Assembly (NCBI GenBank): GCA_018607785.1
Contig: JABBAU010000038.1
Location: 1 to 36,878, forward strand
Origin: Methylobacillus sp.
GTDB lineage: Bacteria; Pseudomonadota; Gammaproteobacteria; Burkholderiales; Methylophilaceae
Reading direction: 5' to 3'
DNA length: 36,878 bases
Shown here: in pieces, positions 9,378 to 20,435 of the stretch
How the letters are laid out: each line of letters starts with the position of its first letter
Position numbering within the stretch: position 1 is the first letter of the stretch
Program-made: the position numbers and the translations under genes
Notes under the pieces: generated by a model
The model's database searches: none
Told to the model about the DNA's origin: nothing
What the model saw: the letters and a program-made list of their open reading frames with translations, nothing else

Positions 9378-10241
9378 CTAGTTCTTTTTGATCCAGTTTT
9401 TTCTGATTTTACTCGCTACGTCGAAGTATTTTTCTAGAGCTACATAGTCATTATTTTTAATTAAGTTAGAGGTTTTATTGATTTCTTTTATAAATAAATC
9501 AAGATCATTTAAAATTGCTGTTTTATTAGCGAGGGATATATCTTTCCAAACCTCTGGCGAGCTTCCAGCGATACGAGAAAAATCTTTAAATCCACTTGCG
9601 GCAAATTCAAGCAAAGTGTCCGTATTATTTTTTTGAGCAATTAAATTTACCATATTGTATGCAATAAGATGTGGAATATGACTTACTGTAGAAAAAATTT
9701 GATCGTGCTCAAGGGGATCCATAGTCTTAATAATTCCACCTAAATCCTCCCAAAACCTTACAGTCATTTCAAGTTTACTTGAATCAGTTTCCGCTTCAGG
9801 CGTCAATATAATATCTTTATTCTTAAATAAATTAACTATTGCTGCAGTAGGGCCATGCTTTTCTGATCCTGCAATTGGATGAGAACCAACAAATTGTGAA
9901 AATTTTTCTTTAAGCTCTTCTTTAGCGAAATGCATGATATTTGATTTCGTGCTCCCGACATCAATCACGATTGTCCTTGAAGATAATGAAGGGTAAATTT
10001 TTTTTAATATATTTTGAACCTGCGCAACCGGGGTTGCGATGACTATTAAATCTGCTTGTTTAATATCATCATTAAGATTTTTTGAAATTTTATCAAGCAT
10101 CCCATTTGATACAAAGCTTGATAAAGCTGTACCACCGTCTCTCTGAACCCCAATCACTTGATTAAACATACGTTTTTTTTGGCTTTCAAGAGCGATAGAA
10201 CCCCCAATCAGCCCCACACCAAAAATAAGTAAATTCTTCAT
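9378..10241 (-). CDS. tyrA: prephenate dehydrogenase
   Basis: GVGLIGGSIALE, VDVGSTKSNI, FVGSHPIAGSEKHGP, SHIPHLIAY. Adjacent to aroA. Confidence 0.93.
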   Translation of the reverse strand: MKNLLIFGVGLIGGSIALESQKKRMFNQVIGVQRDGGTALSSFVSNGMLDKISKNLNDDIKQADLIVIATPVAQVQNILKKIYPSLSSRTIVIDVGSTKSNIMHFAKEELKEKFSQFVGSHPIAGSEKHGPTAAIVNLFKNKDIILTPEAETDSSKLEMTVRFWEDLGGIIKTMDPLEHDQIFSTVSHIPHLIAYNMVNLIAQKNNTDTLLEFAASGFKDFSRIAGSSPEVWKDISLANKTAILNDLDLFIKEINKTSNLIKNNDYVALEKYFDVASKIRKNWIKKN

Positions 10242-10285
10242 TATATTTTTTTAAGATTTAAGTTTATAGGGATTGTAACACGGCG

Positions 10286-11011
10286 TTAGCTGGTATTTTC
10301 TTGCCAATATCCGTCTATAAATAGCTCATATGGCTTAAAGTTAGTTTTATATTTCATTTTATTGCATTCACCAATCCAATAACCTAAATAAATATATTTT
10401 AATTGCTCTTTTTTGCACCAATTAATTAACCATGTGACTGCGTAGGTGCCGTAACTTACTTTTTTATCATTAGGGTTAAAAAATGTATAAACTGCTGAGA
10501 TTCCATCATTAAGGATATCAACTATTGTTACAATCTTTAGTGAATCACCATCCCAAAATTCGATAAGCTTTGATTTCACATTACTTTTAATTAAGAAGTC
10601 GTTGTAATCATTTAAGTCATTTTGTTTATTCTCTAGAGGGCTATGACGCTTATTTTGATATTTAAGATAAAGATCAAAATGATTTTGTTTAAAAATAAGT
10701 GGTGCCTCTTGAGTTCTCAAATGGCTATGATTTCTGATAATTCTCTTTTGAGTTTTTGAGGGTAAAAACTTATCTGCCACAAGTCTAATTGGTATACATG
10801 CTGTACAACTTTCACAATTAGGTTTATAAATGTATTGACCACTTCTCCTGAAACCTTTTTCAACTAGATCCTGAAAAATATTTTGTTTAATGGATTTGTA
10901 AGGCGTAACAACTAAAGACTGCGCATTCATTTTGTCTATATAACTACAACTATATTTGGTAGTTGTATAAAAATGAATTTTCTCAAAAGAGGGCTTATCA
11001 TTTAAATCCAT
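10286..11011 (-). CDS. bpt: aspartate/glutamate leucyltransferase (arginyltransferase-like, N-degron pathway)
   Basis: C-rich N-terminus GQYIYKPNCESCTACIPIRL, YLGYWIGECNKMKYKTNFKPYELF. Confidence 0.88.
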   Translation of the reverse strand: MDLNDKPSFEKIHFYTTTKYSCSYIDKMNAQSLVVTPYKSIKQNIFQDLVEKGFRRSGQYIYKPNCESCTACIPIRLVADKFLPSKTQKRIIRNHSHLRTQEAPLIFKQNHFDLYLKYQNKRHSPLENKQNDLNDYNDFLIKSNVKSKLIEFWDGDSLKIVTIVDILNDGISAVYTFFNPNDKKVSYGTYAVTWLINWCKKEQLKYIYLGYWIGECNKMKYKTNFKPYELFIDGYWQENTS

Positions 11012-11089
11012 AGATAAATTTTACTAGAATTCTTCATTGTATAGCTAAAATTTTTAACTAATTTTATCAAGATAGATTAAAGTAAACAC

Positions 11090-11950
11090 ATGAAAATAAA
11101 AACCTTAATTATTTTAATTTCATTTTGGATTTTTAATGTAAATGCGAATGAAAATTCAATTTTTTGGCAGCTTAAAAATACAGAAGGACAAGAGCTTTAT
11201 ATTTTTGGAAGCATTCATGTAGATGATAATCGATTGGTTAATTTCAGTGATTCTGTTAAAGAGGCAATGCAAAAATCTGACTTACTGGTGACTGAAACTA
11301 ATGTTGTAAAAGATCCAGAGGTTTTAAAAGCTTTGGAAAATGAATACGCTAATTATTTAAGTGATGGTGATTTCGAAAAAATTAATGAGTTATCCAATTT
11401 CCACTCCATCGAAGAGAGCTTTGCTATCAAACTAAAACCATGGTTGCTGGGGTTTATTTTTAGCTCTCCAAAGCCAATGAACCCCTTTAGTCAAGATAAT
11501 CTATTGATGGTAATGGGAAGAGATTATGGGCTCTCATTAAAAGGTTTAGAAACTATTGATGAGCACTATACGGTACTGGATAAACTCCCGGTAGAAGAGC
11601 AGTTTAAAATTTTAAAAAATGTTTTACTTTTGAGTGAAGAAAAGAAAGAACAAAACTACGAACTTATGATAAAAACATATTTAACATTTGATTTGGATAA
11701 AATTTTAAGCGTAGATGAAAAAATCACAAAATCGACCATACCAAATAAATCTTGGGGGTATGTAAAAAATGAGCTTATCCATAAAAGAAACAAACTTTTT
11801 TTTGAAAGATTAATGACTTTATTAAAAAAAAATAATCTTTTTGTTGTTGTTGGGGCTTCCCATCTAGGTGGTAGTGATGGAGTTTTAGATCAATTTGTTC
11901 ATGCAGGCTTCAAAAAAAAACCACTTGAAGCGTTCAAAAAATCTAACTAA
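11090..11950 (+). CDS. TraB/GumN family protein, probably secreted
   Basis: Signal peptide-like N-terminus MKIKTLIILISFWIFNVNA, LYIFGSIHV, and C-terminal VVVGASHLGGSDGVLDQF. Confidence 0.82.
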   Translation: MKIKTLIILISFWIFNVNANENSIFWQLKNTEGQELYIFGSIHVDDNRLVNFSDSVKEAMQKSDLLVTETNVVKDPEVLKALENEYANYLSDGDFEKINELSNFHSIEESFAIKLKPWLLGFIFSSPKPMNPFSQDNLLMVMGRDYGLSLKGLETIDEHYTVLDKLPVEEQFKILKNVLLLSEEKKEQNYELMIKTYLTFDLDKILSVDEKITKSTIPNKSWGYVKNELIHKRNKLFFERLMTLLKKNNLFVVVGASHLGGSDGVLDQFVHAGFKKKPLEAFKKSN

Positions 11951-12741
11951 TGGCTAATAAGTCAATCGATTCAAAACATAATATTTCGTACAAATATTTT
12001 AAAAAAGTAGCGAGCAAAAAAAAATTTAGAAAAGAGCAAAATAAAACTATGCTAATTGGCCCGCATATTATCAAAACATTTCTCGATGCTAAAAAAGAGA
12101 TTGAATGTCTTATAAAAGATGAACATTCACAATCGCAAGAAATAGATGAAATTACCAAAGTAAATACAAAGATAGATATTTTTACATTGAAGCATAGATT
12201 ATTTCTTGAGCTCTCAGACTTAAAATCTTCAAATGGTTTAATTGCGCTAGTAAAAATTCCATCAGAGCCAAACGCAGAAATTCAGAAGGGTTTAAATTTA
12301 TTTATTGATGGCATTCAAGATCCAGGAAATTTAGGGAGCATATTAAGAACTGCCGAAGCTGCAGGAGTTAATTCTATATATTTATCTAAGAAGACAGCAG
12401 AGCTATGGTCACCAAAAACACTCAGAGGAAGCCAGGGGGCTCAAGTTAATTTAGAATGCCACGAAAATCATGATTTACTGATGTTGTGTGACCAAATCAA
12501 ATTGCCTATATATTCATTAAGCCTTTGTGGAGAATCTCTTTATAAAGAAGATATTCCAGAAGACTTATTTCTTGTGTTAGGTAATGAGGGAAGGGGGATA
12601 GATAAAAAAATAATTTCAAAATCCACCAAATCCATCTCTATTCCAATGCATGGAAGTGTTGAATCATTAAATGTAGCGGCTGCCGCGGGTATTTTTATCT
12701 ATGAACACTTTAGGAAATTTCAATTGAATTTAGAGGGCTAA
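11950..12741 (+). CDS. SpoU/TrmH-family RNA 2'-O-methyltransferase
   Basis: SPOUT motifs DPGNLGSILRTAEAAGV, LVLGNEGRGI, ISIPMHGSVESLNVAAAAGI. Confidence 0.88.
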   Translation: MANKSIDSKHNISYKYFKKVASKKKFRKEQNKTMLIGPHIIKTFLDAKKEIECLIKDEHSQSQEIDEITKVNTKIDIFTLKHRLFLELSDLKSSNGLIALVKIPSEPNAEIQKGLNLFIDGIQDPGNLGSILRTAEAAGVNSIYLSKKTAELWSPKTLRGSQGAQVNLECHENHDLLMLCDQIKLPIYSLSLCGESLYKEDIPEDLFLVLGNEGRGIDKKIISKSTKSISIPMHGSVESLNVAAAAGIFIYEHFRKFQLNLEG

Positions 12742-13600
12742 CTTCTGAAATTTCCCAATTTTTTATTGCATATTTAATTATTTCATCAAGCTTCATTTCA
12801 GAAGTATTTTTTGAAATAGGTTGATTTAAAAATTTTAAAACTTTCATCCAAATAGCTTTTTGATTGCCATTTATTGAAACCTTATAATCATCACTTTTAC
12901 TGATCTTTTTTTTACCAATATTTGCAATAGGAACATGAGAAAACTCTGGAATATCAAAATTTAATAAATTTAGTAAATATACCTGACGAGGTGTCGATGA
13001 CAATAAATCTGCCCCTCTAACAATATTTGTGATTTTATCCAGCTTATTATCAATACAAACTGAAAATTGATATGAGAATTGCTGATCATTTCTTTTGATT
13101 ACAAAGTCACCTATCTCTTTGGATAAATTTTGACTTAGTTTTCCTTGAATTTGATCATCAATAAATATAGGAAGATCATCTACTATCAATCGTGTCGCAC
13201 AAGCATTGATAGTGCTATTACCAAGCACCTTATTACGACAAAATCCGGGATAAATATACCCACTTTCGCCTAATTTTGCATTTTCAGAAAGAAATTTTCT
13301 TGAGCAATTACAATGATAAGTTTTTCTCGTTTCTAATAATTTTTTAAAATAAAATTCATAAGCTTCAAGACGATGGCTTTGATATGTTTCTGTTGAATCC
13401 CAAAATAAGTGTAAGCATTCTAATGTTTTGAGAATCGATTCTATTGAGCCTTTTCTCACTCTTTGTTTGTCCAAATCATCTATTTTAAGCAACCACTTTC
13501 CACCAAACTTTTTAGCATCAAGAAAACTTGCAATAGCTGTGACTAGCGACCCATAATGTAAATCACCAGATGGTGTTGGTGCAAATCGACCTATGTACAT
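12710..13600 (-). CDS. gluQ: glutamyl-Q tRNA(Asp) synthetase
   Basis: GRFAPTPSGDLHYGSLVTAIASFLDA, Zn motif CNCSRKFLSENAKLGESGYIYPGFCR, KKISKSDD. Confidence 0.92.
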   Translation of the reverse strand: MYIGRFAPTPSGDLHYGSLVTAIASFLDAKKFGGKWLLKIDDLDKQRVRKGSIESILKTLECLHLFWDSTETYQSHRLEAYEFYFKKLLETRKTYHCNCSRKFLSENAKLGESGYIYPGFCRNKVLGNSTINACATRLIVDDLPIFIDDQIQGKLSQNLSKEIGDFVIKRNDQQFSYQFSVCIDNKLDKITNIVRGADLLSSTPRQVYLLNLLNFDIPEFSHVPIANIGKKKISKSDDYKVSINGNQKAIWMKVLKFLNQPISKNTSEMKLDEIIKYAIKNWEISEVSPLNSIEIS

Positions 13601-13920
13601 TATAAATCGCTCGGATATGGCGGTACATACCAGTCAATAAGCTTGGAACCAATAAGGGTTAGTTGGCAATTTAATCTATCATCACTGGTACTACTTACAT
13701 TAAAAAAATATACCCTTTTTAAAGAAGGCCAATTTGAGGAAGTGCGGACAATACTTATTTTATTGCAGTGGACACTCTCATCAAGTAATTGAAGATTGAG
13801 ATTGTTGGCAAGCCTTTTACCTTCACAGATAGCCAACTCTCTCTTTGAAATGATGTCATACCATAGCCAAACAGCAAAGCAGATGAAAGATAAAATAATA
13901 AATTCTGAAGTGTATGGCAT
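13600..13920 (-). CDS. DUF3301-type small membrane-anchored protein
   Basis: 106 aa with an N-terminal TM helix. Co-directional with gluQ and overlapping it by 1 bp. Confidence 0.65.
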   Translation of the reverse strand: MPYTSEFIILSFICFAVWLWYDIISKRELAICEGKRLANNLNLQLLDESVHCNKISIVRTSSNWPSLKRVYFFNVSSTSDDRLNCQLTLIGSKLIDWYVPPYPSDL

Positions 13921-13948
13921 ACGAGTTTTTTATAAAATATTTTATATT

Positions 13949-13965
13949 TGCACCAAATTAATGCA
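13949..13965 (+). promoter_or_regulatory. NtrC-like operator dyad upstream of amtB
   Basis: TGCACC-AAATT-AATGCA, inside the perfect dyad TTTGCA/TGCAAA (13947-13952/13962-13967). Left half and 17-bp spacing match the NtrC consensus TGCACCAnnnTGGTGCA. Confidence 0.4.
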
Positions 13966-14084
13966 AAAAATTAAATTTAATTAAGTTTTAAACTAAAAAA
14001 ATATCATTCTATAGATAAATGTAATTCTCTATATTAAAATTTTTTTAATTTTTATAACTTCTAACATAATTAAATAGGTTAAAT

Positions 14085-15275
14085 ATGGAAAATCTAGTCA
14101 GTCAGAGTGATGTTTTATTTGTTTTATTAGGGGCTGTAATGGTCCTCGCCATGCATGCAGGCTTTGCTTTTTTAGAAGTTGGAACGGTTAGAGAAAAAAA
14201 TCAGGTCAATGCACTTGCAAAAATAATGGCAGATTTTTCGATTTCAACGATAGCCTATTTTTTTATTGGTTATAGTTTGGCATATGGGATAAATTTTTAT
14301 GAGGCAGCCAACGTACTCTCTGAAAAAAGTGCATATGAACTTGTCAAATTCTTTTTTCTTTTAACCTTTGCAGCCGCAATCCCTGCCATTGTTTCAGGGG
14401 GGATTGCTGAGAGAGCTACGTTTAAGCCGCAACTTATTGCCTCGTTCGTCCTGGTAGGATTTTTGTATCCGCTATATGAGGGAATAATTTGGAATGGTAA
14501 CTTTGGTTTTCAAGATTTCTTAAACAATACATTCGGTGCTCCGTTTAATGATTTTGCAGGATCAGTGGTGGTTCATGCCATGGGTGGCTGGATTGCCTTA
14601 ACTGCAGTATTGGTTTTAGGCCCAAGGCTTGGTCGATATTCAAAGGATGGAAGATTGAATGCATTTCCACCATCAAGTATTCCGTTTCTTGCTCTAGGGT
14701 CATGGATACTAACTGTCGGATGGTTTGGTTTTAATGTTATGTCGGCACAATCTCTTGAAGGGGTTTCAGGTCTTGTTGCAGTGAACTCATTAATGGCAAT
14801 GGTTGGCGGAACGCTGGCATCATTAGTCATTGGTAAAAACGACCCTGGATTCTTATATAACGGACCCCTTGCAGGCTTAGTTGCTGTATGTGCCGGTTCT
14901 AATCTATTTCATCCTCTCGGCGCTTTAATTGTCGGTTTAGTAGCAGGAGCGTTATTTGTTTGGAGTTTTTCACTCACTCAAAATAAATGGAAAATTGATG
15001 ATGTATTAGGAGTTTGGCCACTTCACGGTATATGCGGAGCATGGGGTGGTGTTGCTGCCGGTATTTTTGGTTTAGAAATATTGGGTGGTTTAGGAGGTGT
15101 GAGCTTCATGTCACAACTCGTTGGTACGATTGCTGGAGTATTTGTGGCCCTTGTAGGTGGCTATATTGTTTACTCTGTCATCCATAAAATTTTTAATTTT
15201 AGGTTAACAGAGGAGGAGGAATTTAACGGAGCAGATATTTCAATCCATAAGATTAATTCCATTTCTTCAGAATAA
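14085..15275 (+). CDS. amtB: ammonium transporter (Amt family)
   Basis: About 11 TM helices, HAGFAFLEVGTVREKN, GSVVVHAMGGW, GWFGFN, PLHGICGAWGG. Confidence 0.95.
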   Translation: MENLVSQSDVLFVLLGAVMVLAMHAGFAFLEVGTVREKNQVNALAKIMADFSISTIAYFFIGYSLAYGINFYEAANVLSEKSAYELVKFFFLLTFAAAIPAIVSGGIAERATFKPQLIASFVLVGFLYPLYEGIIWNGNFGFQDFLNNTFGAPFNDFAGSVVVHAMGGWIALTAVLVLGPRLGRYSKDGRLNAFPPSSIPFLALGSWILTVGWFGFNVMSAQSLEGVSGLVAVNSLMAMVGGTLASLVIGKNDPGFLYNGPLAGLVAVCAGSNLFHPLGALIVGLVAGALFVWSFSLTQNKWKIDDVLGVWPLHGICGAWGGVAAGIFGLEILGGLGGVSFMSQLVGTIAGVFVALVGGYIVYSVIHKIFNFRLTEEEEFNGADISIHKINSISSE

Positions 15276-15302
15276 AAAAGTGAAATATTAAAGCAACATT
15301 TT

Positions 15303-15336
15303 TTTTCTGCATGCTAAAATTAAAGTATGCAGAAAA
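15303..15336 (+). repeat. 10-bp inverted repeat enclosing the ispD start codon
   Basis: TTTTCTGCAT (15303-15312) and ATGCAGAAAA (15327-15336), 14-nt loop. The right arm starts with the ispD ATG. Confidence 0.75.
15312..15320 (+). promoter_or_regulatory. possible extended -10 for ispD; would give a leaderless transcript
   Basis: TGC-TAAAAT, with the 3' end of the hexamer 6 nt before the A of the ispD ATG (15327). Confidence 0.35.
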
Positions 15337-16013
15337 TACATCTCATTATTCCGGCTGCAGGTGAAAGCTCTCGGATGGGAAGTGCCACTCCAAAACAATT
15401 TTCAAATTTTCATGGAAAAACAATTCTTGAATTTGTTGAATCGATATTCTCGAATTTAGCTTCCATATCTAGCATTACAATCGCTTTAAATAAAAATCAA
15501 AAATTTATTGAGAACTTAGGTTGTCAGTTTTCACAAAAAACAAGTCTTATTAATTGTGGGGGCTCATCAAGGTCAGAAACTGTTTTGAATGCACTTGAAA
15601 TCATTGAGGAGAATATAGATACCAAAGATTGGATCATGGTCCATGACGCAGCTAGGTTAGGCATCAATGAGTCACTTATCAATAATTTTATCCGTGAGGT
15701 TGTGAGTGATAAAGTAGGGGGCATTTTGGCTATTCCTGCTCTTGATACTGTAAAGAGAGTAAATGAAAAAAAACAAATAATAGGAACTGAACAAAGAGAT
15801 GAAATATGGTTAGCTCAAACTCCTCAAATGTTTAAATTTGACCTTTTAAAAGATGCACTTAAATCATTTAAAGGTAACCCAACGGATGAGTCTGAAGCGA
15901 TAGAGGCCCTAGGCCATTCACCTAAGGTTGTTAAGGGAAATTTAGTTAATTTCAAGATTACTTATCCAGAGGATTTAATGAGAGTTGAAAAGCTTATAAA
16001 GGGATCAGATTAA
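15327..16013 (+). CDS. ispD: 2-C-methyl-D-erythritol 4-phosphate cytidylyltransferase
   Basis: IIPAAGESSRMGSATPKQF, MVHDAARLGI, TDESEAIEALG. Adjacent to ispF. Confidence 0.94.
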   Translation: MQKIHLIIPAAGESSRMGSATPKQFSNFHGKTILEFVESIFSNLASISSITIALNKNQKFIENLGCQFSQKTSLINCGGSSRSETVLNALEIIEENIDTKDWIMVHDAARLGINESLINNFIREVVSDKVGGILAIPALDTVKRVNEKKQIIGTEQRDEIWLAQTPQMFKFDLLKDALKSFKGNPTDESEAIEALGHSPKVVKGNLVNFKITYPEDLMRVEKLIKGSD

Positions 16014-16494
16014 TGATAAGAGTAGGTCAAGGTTATGATGTTCATCAATTGGTGCCGAAAAGAAAATTAATTCTTGGTGGGGTGTTAATTGACTTTCATC
16101 TTGGTTTAAAGGGGCACTCTGACGCAGATGTTTTGCTTCATGCTCTGATAGATTCAATTCTTGGAGCTGCCGGGTTGGGAGATATTGGCCAGCATTTTCC
16201 CGATTCTGATGTAAATTTCAAAGATATTAAGTCTCGAGATTTATTAAAAGAGGTGATGAAATTAATTGAATTAAAAAAATATAAAATAGGAAACATTGAT
16301 GCAACAATCATTTGTCAAACACCAAAATTGTCTGAGTATATACCTGATATGATTGAGAATATTTCAGAAGATTGCAAATGTGAAAAATCACAGATCAATA
16401 TAAAAGCAACTACAACAGAAATGATGGGGTATATTGGTAGGTCTGAAGGCATTGCTGCACAATGTGCTTGTTTAATTGAGTCAATTGAAGGGCT

Positions 16495-16498
<4 letters not shown>
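16013..16498 (+). CDS. ispF: 2-C-methyl-D-erythritol 2,4-cyclodiphosphate synthase
   Basis: RVGQGYDVHQLVPKRKLILGG, GHSDADVLLHALIDSILGAAGLGDIGQHFPD. Confidence 0.97.
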
Positions 16499-17998
<1,500 letters not shown>

Positions 17999-18035
17999 TT
18001 AAATAAACATTAATTTTAGATGAGCAATCAATTTG

Positions 18036-18076
18036 AAGCAATTGTTAACTTTAAAAAATTAACTTTTTAATTGCTT
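18036..18076. repeat. 8-bp inverted repeat containing a tandem direct repeat, in the trxB/ftsK divergent spacer
   Basis: AAGCAATT (18036-18043)/AATTGCTT (18069-18076), with TTAACTTT at 18045-18052 and 18059-18066. Confidence 0.65.
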
Positions 18077-18102
18077 GGAAGTAAAATTTATAAACATGCT
18101 GA

Positions 18103-18108
18103 TATAAT
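18103..18108 (+). promoter_or_regulatory. possible -10 element for ftsK
   Basis: TATAAT 33 nt upstream of the TTG start. No clear -35. Confidence 0.35.
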
Positions 18109-18140
18109 TTGAGAATGCTCACGATCAAAAATTTATAAAA

Positions 18141-20435
18141 TTGTTATTTACAAAAAAATCAAAAGCTGCCAATAAAAAAATTATTGAATCGCAGGCCTCA
18201 ACAAGAAAGTTAGCCAGTCGAATTATGAGGGAAGCTACCTGGTTATCGCTTCTTTTTCTGGGATTGTATATAACTCTAGCACTTGGAAGTTTTTCAGTGA
18301 ATGACCCTGCCTGGACACACAGTGGGGGCAATGAAATTATTCAAAATTTAGCAGGCGTCGTTGGAGCTTATTTTTCTGACTTAATGCTATCTATTTTTGG
18401 CTTCTCTGCTTGGTGGCTTGTTTTCTTAAGTATCTATAGTATTTTTTTAATTTATCCAAGAATTGAGGATGAGGGATACAACAAGAAACATTTATTAATA
18501 GTTCACTACCTTGGATTCTTATTATTAATATTGTCTTCATCAGCATTTGAAGCAGGATACATAATTCAGCTTAATATAATTTTTCCTACTGAGCAGGGAG
18601 GAATGGCAGGGCATTTAGCTAATCAGTTCATAGTCCAAACTTTCGGTTATGAGGGGGGTTTAATTTTTTTATTGTTCTCATTTGCTATTGGATTTAGTTT
18701 GTTTACAGGGTGGTCATGGATTGTTATTTCAGAATATTTGGGAAATTTTATCTTTAATTTTATTACATTTGTAAAAGATTTTTATGTTGATTGGCAAGAT
18801 AGACGAGAAGGTAAAAAACTTGAAAAGGAAAGGTTTGTTATTGTTGAAAAAGAGAGAAAGAGGCTTATTGATAGGGCGCCAGTGACCATTGTTGATAATC
18901 AAAAAAATATTGAGGAAAGTAAAAGAGCAATTAAAGAAAAACAAAAAAACTTATTCGGTGAAAGTGAGCAAGATCTCCCCCCAATCCATCTGTTAGACGA
19001 GCCAGCGGAGAAAACTAATCCACAAAGTGCTGAGACAATAGAATTTATATCAAGACTTATAGAAAAAAAACTGCTTGATTTTGGAATTGAAGCCAAGGTC
19101 ATAGCAGCTCAACCAGGTCCTGTGATTACCAGGTATGAACTTGAACCTGCTGCCGGTGTTAAGGGGAGTCAAGTAATAAATTTATCTAAAGACTTAGCAA
19201 GGGCATTATCAGTTTCTAGCATAAGAGTGGTTGAAACAATTCCGGGTAAAACTTATATGGGCCTTGAAATACCAAATCCAAATAGACAAATAGTATTTTT
19301 ATCTGAAATAATGAATTCAAAGATATTTGCCGATACTGCGAGCTTACTGACTGTCGCTCTTGGAAAGGATATAGCCGGTAACCCGGCGGTTGCTGATATA
19401 TCAAAAATGCCACATCTGCTCATTGCTGGAACAACGGGTGCAGGTAAATCAGTTGCCATCAATGCACTAGTTCTAAGTTTGTTATATAAAGCAACTTCTG
19501 AACAGGTTAAGATGATCTTAATTGATCCAAAGATGTTAGAGCTTTCAGTCTACGATAATATTCCACATTTACTCTCTCCAGTAATTACTGATATGAGTCA
19601 AGCTAGCCATGCCCTTAATTGGGCGGTAGCAGAGATGGATAAGCGTTATAAACTCATGTCAGCTTTTGGGGTGAGAAATTTAGCCAGTTTCAATCAAAAA
19701 GTGAAGGAAGGAGCATCAAAAGGAAATCCTTTAACCAATCCTTTTAGCCTCAATCCTGATGACCCTGAGGTATTAGAAGAATTACCTTTAATTGTTGTAG
19801 TAATAGATGAGCTAGCTGATTTGATGATGGTGATGGGTAAAAAGATTGAAGAATTAATTGCGAGATTGGCACAAAAAGCAAGAGCCTCAGGAATACATTT
19901 GGTTTTGGCAACACAGCGACCTTCAGTTGATGTTATTACTGGTTTAATAAAAGCAAATATTCCTTCAAGAATTGCATTTCAAGTTTCAAGTAAGGTTGAT
20001 TCAAGAACCATTCTTGATCAAATGGGTGCTGAAACCTTACTTGGCAAAGGTGACATGCTCTATATGCCACCTGGGACGAGCTATCCAGATCGTATTCATG
20101 GGGCATTTGTCTCAGATCAAGAGGTACATAAGGTAGTTGATTTTTTAAAGTCAAAGGGCTCACCTCAATATATAGATGAGGTTTTAAACCCAATTGAAAT
20201 CGAGGGTGTATCTGATGTAGGAGATCTTGGTGGAGAAAAAGATCCGCTTTATGACGAGGCCGTTCAAATCGTAATTCAATCAAGAAAAGCTTCAATCTCA
20301 TATGTGCAAAGAAATCTAAGAATTGGTTATAATCGTGCGGCAAGAATTATTGAGGACATGGAAAAAGCAGGATTAGTAACACCAATGCAAAGCAATGGTA
20401 ATAGAGAAATTATTTCATCTAGTACGAATGATTAA
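18141..20435 (+). CDS. ftsK: DNA translocase FtsK
   Basis: N-terminal TM region, [57 protein letters not shown]-terminal winged-helix gamma domain. Start is TTG (18141); an ATG at 18225 is an alternative. Confidence 0.96.
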   Translation: MLFTKKSKAANKKIIESQASTRKLASRIMREATWLSLLFLGLYITLALGSFSVNDPAWTHSGGNEIIQNLAGVVGAYFSDLMLSIFGFSAWWLVFLSIYSIFLIYPRIEDEGYNKKHLLIVHYLGFLLLILSSSAFEAGYIIQLNIIFPTEQGGMAGHLANQFIVQTFGYEGGLIFLLFSFAIGFSLFTGWSWIVISEYLGNFIFNFITFVKDFYVDWQDRREGKKLEKERFVIVEKERKRLIDRAPVTIVDNQKNIEESKRAIKEKQKNLFGESEQDLPPIHLLDEPAEKTNPQSAETIEFISRLIEKKLLDFGIEAKVIAAQPGPVITRYELEPAAGVKGSQVINLSKDLARALSVSSIRVVETIPGKTYMGLEIPNPNRQIVFLSEIMNSKIFADTASLLTVALGKDIAGNPAVADISKMPHLLIAGTTGAGKSVAINALVLSLLYKATSEQVKMILIDPKMLELSVYDNIPHLLSPVITDMSQASHALNWAVAEMDKRYKLMSAFGVRNLASFNQKVKEGASKGNPLTNPFSLNPDDPEVLEELPLIVVVIDELADLMMVMGKKIEELIARLAQKARASGIHLVLATQRPSVDVITGLIKANIPSRIAFQVSSKVDSRTILDQMGAETLLGKGDMLYMPPGTSYPDRIHGAFVSDQEVHKVVDFLKSKGSPQYIDEVLNPIEIEGVSDVGDLGGEKDPLYDEAVQIVIQSRKASISYVQRNLRIGYNRAARIIEDMEKAGLVTPMQSNGNREIISSSTND

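Noticed and set aside
13796-13984. 62-aa plus-strand ORF overlapping the DUF3301 gene and its upstream region
   Set aside because: Mostly antisense to the DUF3301 coding region. No ribosome-binding site or domain evidence.
14721-14760. GWFGFNVMSA in AmtB instead of the familiar GWFGFNxGSA, considered as an unusual pore change
   Set aside because: I recall the same NVMSAQ variant in other betaproteobacterial Amt proteins, so it is probably a known subfamily feature.
19936-20343. 135-aa ORF antisense to ftsK
   Set aside because: Low-complexity composition (His/Leu/Gln-rich) typical of the reverse strand of a conserved gene. No recognisable domain, and ftsK fully explains the region.
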